Source: an uncultured Sphingomonadaceae bacterium (GTDB lineage: Bacteria > Pseudomonadota > Alphaproteobacteria > Sphingomonadales > Sphingomonadaceae). Taken from it: a stretch of 10,185 nt of DNA. The stretch is from assembly GCA_938016505.1 (NCBI GenBank), contig CALLWN010000352.1:1-10185 (forward strand), written 5' to 3'. Shown here piece by piece: positions 1-8,428 of the stretch (position 1 is its first letter; each line of letters begins with the position of its first letter). Below the pieces are notes generated by a model. That model saw only the letters and a list, made by a program, of their open reading frames with translations. It was not told the DNA's origin and made no database searches. The position numbers and the translations under genes are program-made.

Positions 1-3000
1 CGGCGCCGGGGTGGTGGGCGCCGGTGCCTGCTGGCACGACCTCGACGAAGCGCTCGCCCGACTCGGGGAAGGCGACCGGACCGGTGACTGGCGCGCCGTC
101 GCAGCGGACGTGCCACGGGCCGCTGCCGCCGCCGCGGATGACGACCCGGATGGCGCCGGCGCCCCGCCTGACGCAGGCTTCCGCGCCCGCCCAGTCGCGC
201 GGGAGGACGGGAGCGATGGCGAGCGCGCCCTCCACCAGCCGCAGGCCGAGGATTTCCTCGACGGCGAGGCGGAACGCCCAGCCGGCGGCCCCGGTGTACC
301 AGGTCCAGCCGGCGCGGCCGGTGTGCGGGGGTTCGCCGGCGATGTCGGCAGCGCAGACATAGGGTTCGCCACGGTAGCGGGCGATCCCAGCCTCGTTGGC
401 GGTGTGACGCACCGGGTTGATGCAGTCGAAGGCTGCCCTGGCGCCGTCGCCATCGCCGAGGCGGGCGCAGGCCATGCCATACCAGGCTGCGGCGTGGGAA
501 TATTGGCCGCCATTCTCGCGGATGCCGGGCGGGTAGGCCGCGATGTAGCCCGGGTCTCGGGTGCCGCGCGCGAACGGCGGGGCAAGAAGGCGCAGCAGCG
601 AGCCGTCGGGCTCGGCGAGGGCGTCGCGCGCTGCCGCCATTGCCTGCCGGGCGCGGGCCGGGTCGGCTGCGCCCGAGAGGACGGCCCAGGCCTGGGCGAT
701 CAGGTCGATGCGGCACTGGCTGTTCGCTGCCGCGCCCCAGGGCTCGCCATCGTCGTCGATGGCGCGAAGATACCAGCCGCCGTCCCAGCCGTGGCGCGCG
801 ATCGCCTCTGCCAGCGCCGCGCGCGGGGCCTGCCACGCTGCCGCAAGCTCCGGCCGGCCCGCGCGCCGGGCGAGCCCTGCGACTGCGTCGATCGTCGAGA
901 TGAGAAACCAGCCGAGCCAGATGCTGGTGCCGACACCGGCCTCGCCGACGCGGTCGAGGCCGTCGTTCCAGTCCCCGGTGCCGATGAGCGGCAGGCCGTT
1001 GGGGCCGATCCGGTGGCCATGTTCGAGCGCCCGGACGACATGGTCGAAGAGCGGCGCCGGCTCGCCGCGCGGCCAGACGGCATAGCGTTCGCGTTCGCCC
1101 GCGGCCAGCGGTTCGCCGGCAAGGAAGGGGACGGTCTCGTCGAGGATGGCGAGGTCGCCGGTCGCCTCGACATAGGCGGCGACCGCCTGGGGCAGCCAGA
1201 GCAGGTCATCCGAGCAACGGGTCCTGACGCCCTGCCCGGCCGGAGGGTGCCACCAGTGGAGCACGTCGCCCTGCATGAACTGGTGGGCGGCGGCCTCGAG
1301 GATGTGGCGGCGGGCGAGGCTCGGGTCGTGCCAGAGCAGCGCGACCACGTCCTGGAGCTGGTCGCGGAAGCCGAAGGCACCGCTGGCCTGGGCCGGTCCG
1401 GCGCGGGCGAACAGCCGGGCGGCGAGCGCCTGGGTCGGAAGCCAGCGGTTGACCATGAGGTCGAGGGCCGGATCGGGCGTCTTGACCGCGACGGCGCCGA
1501 GCAACGTGTCCCAGGCGGCGCGGCTTTCGGCGAGCGCGGCGGCAGCTGCGCCCGGGCTTCTGAAGCGTTCGACAAGGGCTTTTGCTTCCGCCGGGCTCCG
1601 GCCGGCACCGAGGAAGAAACAGGCCTCGGCGGTGCCGCCCGGGGGAATGTCGAGATGGACCTGGAAGGCGCCGCAGCAGTCGCCGCGCGCCTCGAGCAGA
1701 CCGCCGAGGCCCCAGCGGGTGAGCGCATCGGGGCGGGCGCGGTCGCCATTCGGGCCGAGGAAGGCGGTGCGCGAGACCGACAGGCTGTGGGCTGGCCGGT
1801 CGCTGGCGAGAAAGGCTGTCATGTCCGCAAAGTCGGCGACCCGGCTGTTGCGGGCGAGGATCGCGCCCGACTCCGCATCGTAGGCGGCCACCAGGAACGG
1901 ATCGACCGGGACCGCCGCCGTGCCGAGCAGCCATTCGGCATAGTAGGTTGCCGTGACCCGGCGGATGGCGCCGGTGCGGTTGCGGAGCCGCAAGCGGACG
2001 ATCTTGACTGGCGCATCGTGGGCGACGGCGATGTCGAGCGCCTGGTCGAGCCCCTCGTCGGTGCGGGTGAAGCAGGTGGCGCCGGGGGCATGGCGCACCT
2101 CGCCTGCCCCGGGGGCGGAGAGGTCGGGCACCATGGTCCAGATGCGCGCTGTCACCTCGTCGCGGAGGTAGAGGGCCTCGGCTGGCGGATCGAAGACCGG
2201 GTCGTTGCGCCATGGCGTCAGGCGGAATTCGCCGCTGTTGACGGCCCAGGTGAAGCCGAGGCCGCGGTCGGAGACGATGGTGCCGAAGCCGGGGTTGGCG
2301 ATGACGTTCGACCAGGGTGCAGGCGGTCTTGCCCCTCCGGTCAGGAGATAGTCCCCGGTGGCCGGGTCGAACCCGCCCGCCCTGGTCTCGAACAGGAGCT
2401 GTCGCGGTGGCGGCGGTGATGGCGGCGCCGGGTCGACAAGCTCGCCTGTCGGGTGGAAGTGCGGCAGGTCGGGCAGTCGCGGCAGCGGTTCCAGCGCCCT
2501 GATGAGGCTCGGCTCGCGGGCGTCGAGAACTTCGGTCGCGGCAGCGAGGACCGCCCGGCGCAGGGGCGCGTTGGCGAGCGGCACGAGGTGGACCCCGCCG
2601 CGATGGCCGAGCCGGTCGGTCGCACCGGCATCGCGGAGCTGCTTCAGCAGCCGGTCGCGGATGGGTTCGCTGTAGCCCGGATCGCCGCCGAACAGGATGA
2701 CGATGTCGAGCCGGACGCCGAGCTCGCGGGCGACACGGTGCCCCCTGAGCAGGCTGGCCAGCACCGGCGAGTCCTGGCCATCCTGGCTGATGACTGCGAG
2801 CAGGGGATCATCGCCGGAGATCCCCGCTGGCCAGAGGTCGGACTGCCCGGGTGCGGCGGCGGGGAGCGGCTCGCCGCGCGGCGCGAGCGGGCGGGCAGCG
2901 AGCAGGCGGGCGAGCAGCGCCTGCCACGCCGGGGGGTCGGCCGGGGCCACGCCCCGCGCGGCGAGACGCGCGGCGGTGGCGGCGGCGGCGGCGCGCGCCG

Positions 3001-6000
3001 CCCATTCGGCGGCGGCCACGGTCTGGTAGCGTTCGAGGATGGCGGCGGCAGCCCGCTCGCTGCGAGCGACGGCGGTCAGCTGGGCAAGCTGGACATGCGA
3101 ATCGGGCGCGAGCGTGACCCGGGCCTTGAATGCAGCCACGGCATCGAGGGTGAAGCCGGTGGTGCCGGCGAGCGGACCATCGCCGAACCGCGGGCGCAGC
3201 GGGTCGGCCGGCGACGGGAACAGCCGGGCACGGTCGGTCTCATGGCCCATGGCGCGGAAGCCGGGATCGTCGCACAGGAGGCGCACCAGGGCGACGGGGT
3301 GGCTGTCTTCGCGCCGAAGCGGCCGGCGGCGGAAGGCCAGCGCCTGGTCATGGGGCCGCCAGCGGCTCTCGACGAACAGCCGGCTGAACGCCGGGTGCCG
3401 GGCGTGGGCCTGGGGAAGATTCAGGATCATCTCGCGCACCAGCAGGAGATCGATCACCCGCGGCCGGCTGGTCTCGTTGGTGATGCCGAGGAGGAGGCAC
3501 TCGAGATCATCCTCGGCGGCGGCGGCGAGACGAAGGCCGACCGAAAGGCCGGCGAGGCGGGCCCTGAAGCTTGCGCCGTGGGGCGCGAACTCGGCCGCGA
3601 AGGACGCGCCGTCGAATGCCTCCCCGCTTTCGCCGAGGCGCCAGGCCGCGCCGGTCTCCGCATCCCGCAGGAAGACCGGGGCGAGCGCTTCGGCACCGGT
3701 GCCGACGCCGGGGCTGCGGGCGACCAGCTGGTCTTCGAAGAGGAGCGACCCGCCGCCGCGGCCCATGACCTGCTGGCCAACGCGCCCGTTGCCGGCGACA
3801 TGGAGCGAAGGGACCCCTTCGGCCTCGTCTGCGGGCCAGGTGGCGAGAGCCACCGCCTTCACGGCTTCCTGCTCTGCGACCGCCTCGACCGGGGTCACCG
3901 GATCGGGCCGCGCCTCCCACGGGATGCGCTCGGCAAGGAGGAGATCGACCACGGCCATCTCCGGGTCTGACGCGAACAGCGCAACGAGCCAGTCATCGGC
4001 GAGCGCGTTGACGAGCGCGGCAAGGCCCATGCCCTGGTGATGGGCCATATATTCGGCAACCGCGAGGACGTTCTGGCCGGCGGGGCGGCGCTGGGAAGTG
4101 AAATCGGCCGCTTCGACGAAGCCGTATCGGCGCAGGAGGCCGAGCCCGGCAAGCTGCCGCAGGTTGCGCACCGCCTCGGCTGGTGCGACCGGCAAGGCAA
4201 GGAGCGTCGCGTAGGGCGCGACCACCTGGTCTGCCTCGAGGCCGCGGCGAAGCCCGAGGCCTGGCACGCCGAATGCCTGATACTGGTAATGCCCGGAGGC
4301 GTCGCGGGCGGCATAGCCGGCCTCGGAGACTCCCCAGGGCAGACCGAGCGCGCGGCCGTGGGCGATCTGGGCTGCGACGGCCGCCGTCTCGGCCTCGGCG
4401 AGCAGCGTCCTTGGTGGTGGCGCGAGCAGCAGCCGGGGCATCAGATACTCGAACATCGAGCCGCTCCACGACACCAGCGAGAGCCCCCGGGACGATCTGG
4501 TGACCGGCCGTCCGAGTGCGGCCCAGTGGGAGTCCGGAACCTGGCGACTGGCGATCGCGAAATAGCTGGCGAGCCGGGATTCCGAGGCGAGGAGATCGTA
4601 GACGTTGCGGTCGAGCTCGCCGGTCGAAAGGTTGTAGCCGATCCGGAACAGGCGCGCCGACCGGTCGTAGAGCAGCGTGAAATCCATGGCGGCGGCGAAC
4701 GCCCGGGCCCGGCGGGCCAGCGCTGCGAGGAGCTGGTCGAGCTCCTCGAGGGCTTCGGCGGCGCTGGCAAGATCGGCCGCAGCAGCCGCGGCAGCGTCGC
4801 GCGCAGCCGGCGAAAGGCCGGAGGTCTCGCGGAGCTGCCGGGCGGCAGAGGCGCTGGCCCCGGCCAGCCCGGCGAGGCCCTGCGCGCTTGCCACCCGCTC
4901 CTGGAACGGGGCGAGCGGCACCGCCGGGCCGAGGCTGGCTTCCGCCACCCTGCGGACCGGGTCGGGGAAGGTTTCGAGATCGCGGCCAAGCTCGGCGAAC
5001 TGCGCGCTTGCCCGCTCGAACCAGAGCTGGAGGTCGGAGAGCTGGTCGGGGGTTGGGTCGTCCCACCTTGCCACCGCGTCGGCGAGGAGCGCCTTGAGCC
5101 GCGGCAGCTGGGTGGCGCGCGCGGCGCGGACGAAACCCGCCCAGCGATCGGGCTCATCCGCCACCTCGACCACCCCTGCGATGAGGTTCGAGACCTCGGT
5201 GGCTGCGGCCGCGACCTCGGGCGGCGCGCTTGCGGCCGGGGCGAGGCACTCGCCGAGGATCGCAAGCGTGTCGTGAAGGCCATCGAACCGGGCCCGGTCG
5301 ACCGGGGTGGCGCGGCGGGCCGCCTCGAGGCCGGCGGCGAGCGTGACGAGGCTCACGGCGAGGTTCCCGCTGTCGACGGTCGAGATGTAGCGCGGCTCGA
5401 GCGGCGCCAAAGTCCGGGTGTCGATCCAGTTGGGGACATGGCCGCGGTGGAGATCGATCCGGTCGAGGGCATCGAGCGCGCGCCGGGTCCGCTCGGCGAG
5501 GGCGGGCAGCGAGAGGAAGCCCAGGCGGTGCGCTGCGAGCGAAGCGAGGAACATCATGCCGATGTTGGTGGGCGAGGTGCGCCACACCGGCTCCTCGAGC
5601 CCGCTCTCATGGTGGTTGTCGGGCGGGAGCCAGCTGGTTTCGGGGCGCACGAAGGTCTCGAAGAAGAGCCAGGTGCGGCGGGCGATGGCGCGCAGGAAGA
5701 GGCGGTCGGCCACGCCGAGCGGCACCCGGCTCTCGCGCGGGGGGCGGGCCAGCACGCCCGCGACAAGCGGCGCTGCGACCCATGCGACGAGGAGCGGGAG
5801 GGCGGGCAGGAAGGCCTCGGGCCTGAGCGCTGCAACCCCGAGGCCGAGGCCGGCTGCGAGCGCCTGGGCCGGCCACATGGTGGCGAGCGCGAGCCGGACC
5901 GGCGGCTGCGCCCCGGCCCTCGCGCGCACTTCGCTTGCGGTCCGCCACTCGAGCAGGCGGCGGCGCCGGCGCAGGCGCCGGAGCGTGCGGACGATGGCAT

Positions 6001-8428
6001 CGCCGGCAACCCGGGCATCATCGAGCAGGAAGGTGGCGGCAAGCGCGCTTCGTGCCAGCGCGGCGCCGGCCCGGCGCAGGGTGCCGCGCGCGCCCCGCCG
6101 CCAGCGATGGGGCGCGAGCCCTGCGGCGACCTCGGTGAGGCCCCCGAGGCCCGGCGCGAGGAGGACGAGGAGGGTCCAGCCGACCGCGGGGCCGGGCAGG
6201 ACGAGCCAGCCGGCCAGCGCCATCGCGACGAGCGCTGGGGCCAGCAGGCTGCGGCGGAGATTGTCGATGAGCTTCCACCGCCCCAGCGGGCCGAACCGGG
6301 TCGGGACCCGTCTGCCGGCCTCGTCCGGCACGGTGCGGCCGATCCAGGGGAGGAGCTGCCAGTCGCCGCGGATCCAGCGATGGACCCGGGCGGCCTGCTC
6401 GGCGTGGCTGCGCGGATGGGCTTCGTAGACGACGACGTTGGTGACGAGGCCGGCGCGGCCATGGAGCCCCTCGAACAGGTCGTGGGAGAGGATGCATTCG
6501 GGCGGGACCCGCCCCTCGAGGCTCCGGGTGAAGGCGGCGATGTCGTAGATGCCCTTGCCGGCGAAAATCCCTTCGCCGAACAGGTCCTGGTAGATGTCGG
6601 AGACTGCGGTTGCGTAGATGTCGATCGCGCTGTCGCCGGTCGCGAGCCGGGCATAGGGGGTCGCTGCCGGGTCTGCCGGAAGCGGTTCGACCCGTGGCTG
6701 GAGGACGGTGTAGCCCCGCCTGACACGGCCGGTTTCGGGGTCGACGACCGGCCGGTTGAGCGGGTGGGCGAGCACGCCGGCAAGGCGCGCTGCTGCCCCC
6801 GGCGGCAGCCTTGTGTCGGCATCGAGCGTGAGCGCGAAGCGGCACCGGCGCAGCGCGTGCGTGTCACCGACCTGCAGCGGAAACGGCTCGGTTGCGCCGT
6901 CGAGCACCAGCCGGTTGAAATCCTCGAGCTTGCCGCGCTTGCGCTCGCGCCCCATCCACGCCTGCTCGCTCTCGCACCAGCTGCGGCGCCGGTGGAGCAG
7001 GTGGAACGGCCCTTCGCCAGCCGTGGCGTGGCGGGCGTTGAGCTGCGTGATGGCCTCGACGAGGGCGGTTTCGATCCTCTCGTCACCGGCGGTCTCGGCG
7101 GTCGCGGCATCCGGGAGATCGGACAGGAGCACGAAGGCGAGCGAAGGATCGCGGTTGGCGAGAAAATGCGCCTCGAGCCGCGCTGCAAGCGCCTCGGCCT
7201 CGCCGGGGTCCTTCACCAGCGCTGGGATCACGACCGCAGTTGCGAACCCGGGGAGGATGCCGTCGCGGAAGTCGAGCGCCGGGAGCAGCCTGGGCCGGAC
7301 CAGCACCGTCAGCACGCGGTGGACGAGCGTGGTTGCGACCATGCTCGCCGGCAGCAGGCTGACCCCGAGCCCGAGGAGCCACTGGCCGGTGCCGGCGTGA
7401 CCGGCGGCGAGGAGGGCGGCCGGCGCGACGAGCGCTGCCAGCGTGGCAAGGCCAAGGGCAAGCGCATAGAGCGGGCCGGCGTTGCGGCGGAGCGCCCGGC
7501 GCAGCCGCGCTTCGAGCGGCGGCCGGAGACCGAGACGGGCCTCCAGCTCGGGCCGGCCATCGCCTTCGAGCCAGTGACCGACATGGCGCGCGGGCGTCTC
7601 GGGCGGTGCGCCGGCGGCAGCCTGCACTGCGGCTGAAGCGATCTCCGGCTCCGGCCGGCGGGCCCAGCGCGCCAGCACCTCGACCGCCCGCCGGTAGCTG
7701 TCGCGGGTTTCGAAGGTCATGGCCGGGTAGCAGCCGGCCGGGTCGGCGGAGAGTTCCGCCTCGACCGGGCTGAGCTGGTCGAACAGGTCGAGCCAGGACA
7801 GGGTGCGGGCCTCGGCCAGACCGGTGATCGCGCTGGCGATCGCGTCTGCCGGATCCTCGGGTGGGAGGGCAGATGCGGGAAGGACGGCCGGCGGTGGCCG
7901 AAGCCCCGGGAAGACCGTGGCGAGGCCGGCCGCCAGCCGGTCGAGAAGCAGCAGCCGCAACGCCGTCGGGAGCGCCCAGAGCTCGCTGGTCTCGAGCGGA
8001 AGCTGCTGCTGGTAGACGCGCAGGAACGCGACCAGCAGCCCGGGCGAAAGCTGGAACCGGGTGGCGGCCAGGCAGGCATCGGCGACGGCGAGGATCCGTG
8101 GCAGCGGCATGGCCGTGCCATCGGGGCCGGTCGCGGAAATGAGCGGCAGCCGCCTCCAGAAGGCCTGCGGCATGTCGGTCTCGAGCGCTGCGACCACCCT
8201 GCGCGCGACGTAGAGATTGTCGAGAAGCCAGGCTGCGGCTCCGGCGGCTTCGGCCGGCGCCGACCGGGCAGCTGCCGCCGCAGAGGTGAGGAAGGCGTCT
8301 GCGGCCCGGCTGTCGGTCCATGCCGGGCGGGGCACGCGACCCTCGACCCGGGTGGCGTGCCGGGCGGCAGCGGCAGCGGCGGCCGCTTCGATGGCGGCGC
8401 CCTGCGTCAGGCCCTGGGCGGTGTTCAC
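1..8428 (-). CDS. ndvB: Cyclic beta-1,2-glucan synthase (GT84 / GH189-like / GH94), lacking only its extreme C-terminus at the window edge
   Basis: This is a giant inner-membrane enzyme that builds beta-1,2-glucan from UDP-glucose, controls its length by phosphorolysis and closes the ring. One frame is open for 2809 codons with no stop or frameshift. The N-terminal block (66-249) has AWLLDNLYV, SELWALPTALRLL and FETRDSYRRAV. Six likely membrane segments lie near 320-342, 350-369, 729-748, 750-765, 850-868 and 872-890. Between the second and third sits GT84: WMGRERKRGKLEDFNR (491-506), TLDADT with Asp536/Asp538, LSHDLFEG with Asp650, and RVHRWIRGDW (681-690). The glycoamylase-like cyclisation region (about 910-1470) shows WLPPDN, RTSPTNIG, STVDSGN, SWSGSMFEYLMP, PWGVSE and EYMAHHQGMG. 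GH94 (about 1530 on) shows PWSNVIANPGFG, GAFGFRDQLQDV (2350-2361), HWWHPP, LIGTGDWNDG, IRENGGQYSHAA (phosphate-binding His2645 expected) and WYTGAAGW (Thr2712-Gly2713). Automated pipelines may name it a GH36-type protein. The stop lies left of position 1, probably within a few dozen codons given usual lengths of about 2800-2870. No ndvA/chvA exporter is in view. Confidence 0.96.
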   Translation of the reverse strand, partial: MNTAQGLTQGAAIEAAAAAAAARHATRVEGRVPRPAWTDSRAADAFLTSAAAAARSAPAEAAGAAAWLLDNLYVARRVVAALETDMPQAFWRRLPLISATGPDGTAMPLPRILAVADACLAATRFQLSPGLLVAFLRVYQQQLPLETSELWALPTALRLLLLDRLAAGLATVFPGLRPPPAVLPASALPPEDPADAIASAITGLAEARTLSWLDLFDQLSPVEAELSADPAGCYPAMTFETRDSYRRAVEVLARWARRPEPEIASAAVQAAAGAPPETPARHVGHWLEGDGRPELEARLGLRPPLEARLRRALRRNAGPLYALALGLATLAALVAPAALLAAGHAGTGQWLLGLGVSLLPASMVATTLVHRVLTVLVRPRLLPALDFRDGILPGFATAVVIPALVKDPGEAEALAARLEAHFLANRDPSLAFVLLSDLPDAATAETAGDERIETALVEAITQLNARHATAGEGPFHLLHRRRSWCESEQAWMGRERKRGKLEDFNRLVLDGATEPFPLQVGDTHALRRCRFALTLDADTRLPPGAAARLAGVLAHPLNRPVVDPETGRVRRGYTVLQPRVEPLPADPAATPYARLATGDSAIDIYATAVSDIYQDLFGEGIFAGKGIYDIAAFTRSLEGRVPPECILSHDLFEGLHGRAGLVTNVVVYEAHPRSHAEQAARVHRWIRGDWQLLPWIGRTVPDEAGRRVPTRFGPLGRWKLIDNLRRSLLAPALVAMALAGWLVLPGPAVGWTLLVLLAPGLGGLTEVAAGLAPHRWRRGARGTLRRAGAALARSALAATFLLDDARVAGDAIVRTLRRLRRRRRLLEWRTASEVRARAGAQPPVRLALATMWPAQALAAGLGLGVAALRPEAFLPALPLLVAWVAAPLVAGVLARPPRESRVPLGVADRLFLRAIARRTWLFFETFVRPETSWLPPDNHHESGLEEPVWRTSPTNIGMMFLASLAAHRLGFLSLPALAERTRRALDALDRIDLHRGHVPNWIDTRTLAPLEPRYISTVDSGNLAVSLVTLAAGLEAARRATPVDRARFDGLHDTLAILGECLAPAASAPPEVAAAATEVSNLIAGVVEVADEPDRWAGFVRAARATQLPRLKALLADAVARWDDPTPDQLSDLQLWFERASAQFAELGRDLETFPDPVRRVAEASLGPAVPLAPFQERVASAQGLAGLAGASASAARQLRETSGLSPAARDAAAAAAADLASAAEALEELDQLLAALARRARAFAAAMDFTLLYDRSARLFRIGYNLSTGELDRNVYDLLASESRLASYFAIASRQVPDSHWAALGRPVTRSSRGLSLVSWSGSMFEYLMPRLLLAPPPRTLLAEAETAAVAAQIAHGRALGLPWGVSEAGYAARDASGHYQYQAFGVPGLGLRRGLEADQVVAPYATLLALPVAPAEAVRNLRQLAGLGLLRRYGFVEAADFTSQRRPAGQNVLAVAEYMAHHQGMGLAALVNALADDWLVALFASDPEMAVVDLLLAERIPWEARPDPVTPVEAVAEQEAVKAVALATWPADEAEGVPSLHVAGNGRVGQQVMGRGGGSLLFEDQLVARSPGVGTGAEALAPVFLRDAETGAAWRLGESGEAFDGASFAAEFAPHGASFRARLAGLSVGLRLAAAAEDDLECLLLGITNETSRPRVIDLLLVREMILNLPQAHARHPAFSRLFVESRWRPHDQALAFRRRPLRREDSHPVALVRLLCDDPGFRAMGHETDRARLFPSPADPLRPRFGDGPLAGTTGFTLDAVAAFKARVTLAPDSHVQLAQLTAVARSERAAAAILERYQTVAAAEWAARAAAAATAARLAARGVAPADPPAWQALLARLLAARPLAPRGEPLPAAAPGQSDLWPAGISGDDPLLAVISQDGQDSPVLASLLRGHRVARELGVRLDIVILFGGDPGYSEPIRDRLLKQLRDAGATDRLGHRGGVHLVPLANAPLRRAVLAAATEVLDAREPSLIRALEPLPRLPDLPHFHPTGELVDPAPPSPPPPRQLLFETRAGGFDPATGDYLLTGGARPPAPWSNVIANPGFGTIVSDRGLGFTWAVNSGEFRLTPWRNDPVFDPPAEALYLRDEVTARIWTMVPDLSAPGAGEVRHAPGATCFTRTDEGLDQALDIAVAHDAPVKIVRLRLRNRTGAIRRVTATYYAEWLLGTAAVPVDPFLVAAYDAESGAILARNSRVADFADMTAFLASDRPAHSLSVSRTAFLGPNGDRARPDALTRWGLGGLLEARGDCCGAFQVHLDIPPGGTAEACFFLGAGRSPAEAKALVERFRSPGAAAAALAESRAAWDTLLGAVAVKTPDPALDLMVNRWLPTQALAARLFARAGPAQASGAFGFRDQLQDVVALLWHDPSLARRHILEAAAHQFMQGDVLHWWHPPAGQGVRTRCSDDLLWLPQAVAAYVEATGDLAILDETVPFLAGEPLAAGERERYAVWPRGEPAPLFDHVVRALEHGHRIGPNGLPLIGTGDWNDGLDRVGEAGVGTSIWLGWFLISTIDAVAGLARRAGRPELAAAWQAPRAALAEAIARHGWDGGWYLRAIDDDGEPWGAAANSQCRIDLIAQAWAVLSGAADPARARQAMAAARDALAEPDGSLLRLLAPPFARGTRDPGYIAAYPPGIRENGGQYSHAAAWYGMACARLGDGDGARAAFDCINPVRHTANEAGIARYRGEPYVCAADIAGEPPHTGRAGWTWYTGAAGWAFRLAVEEILGLRLVEGALAIAPVLPRDWAGAEACVRRGAGAIRVVIRGGGSGPWHVRCDGAPVTGPVAFPESGERFVEVVPAGTGAHHPGA
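8425..8428 (-). promoter_or_regulatory. GTGA start/stop overlap joining usp and the cyclic glucan synthase gene
   Basis: On the minus strand the sequence is GTGA: TGA ends usp and GTG starts the synthase. The first in-frame ATG in the synthase is at about residue 85, after the conserved AWLLDNLYV block (66-74), so it would cut into the family core. The GTG is therefore the best start. No clear Shine-Dalgarno is seen before it, which again suggests coupled translation. Confidence 0.78.

Noticed and set aside
11..2419. An 802-codon open frame on the plus strand, and a similar 505-codon frame at 2453..3970.
   Set aside because: Both are antisense to the conserved GH94 region. The minus-strand frame there carries many phosphorylase motifs, while these frames carry none.
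2941..3010. Runs of GCC/GGC triplets that look like a simple repeat.
   Set aside because: They encode Ala-rich helical stretches in the real frame; period-3 GC repeats are expected in such a GC-rich coding sequence.
4037..7636. A 1199-codon open frame on the plus strand.
   Set aside because: It lies wholly opposite the GT84 and cyclisation domains of the synthase, has no recognisable domain, and has a Gly/Ala/Arg/Glu-rich composition. Strong G/C bias at third codon positions removes stops from the opposite strand.
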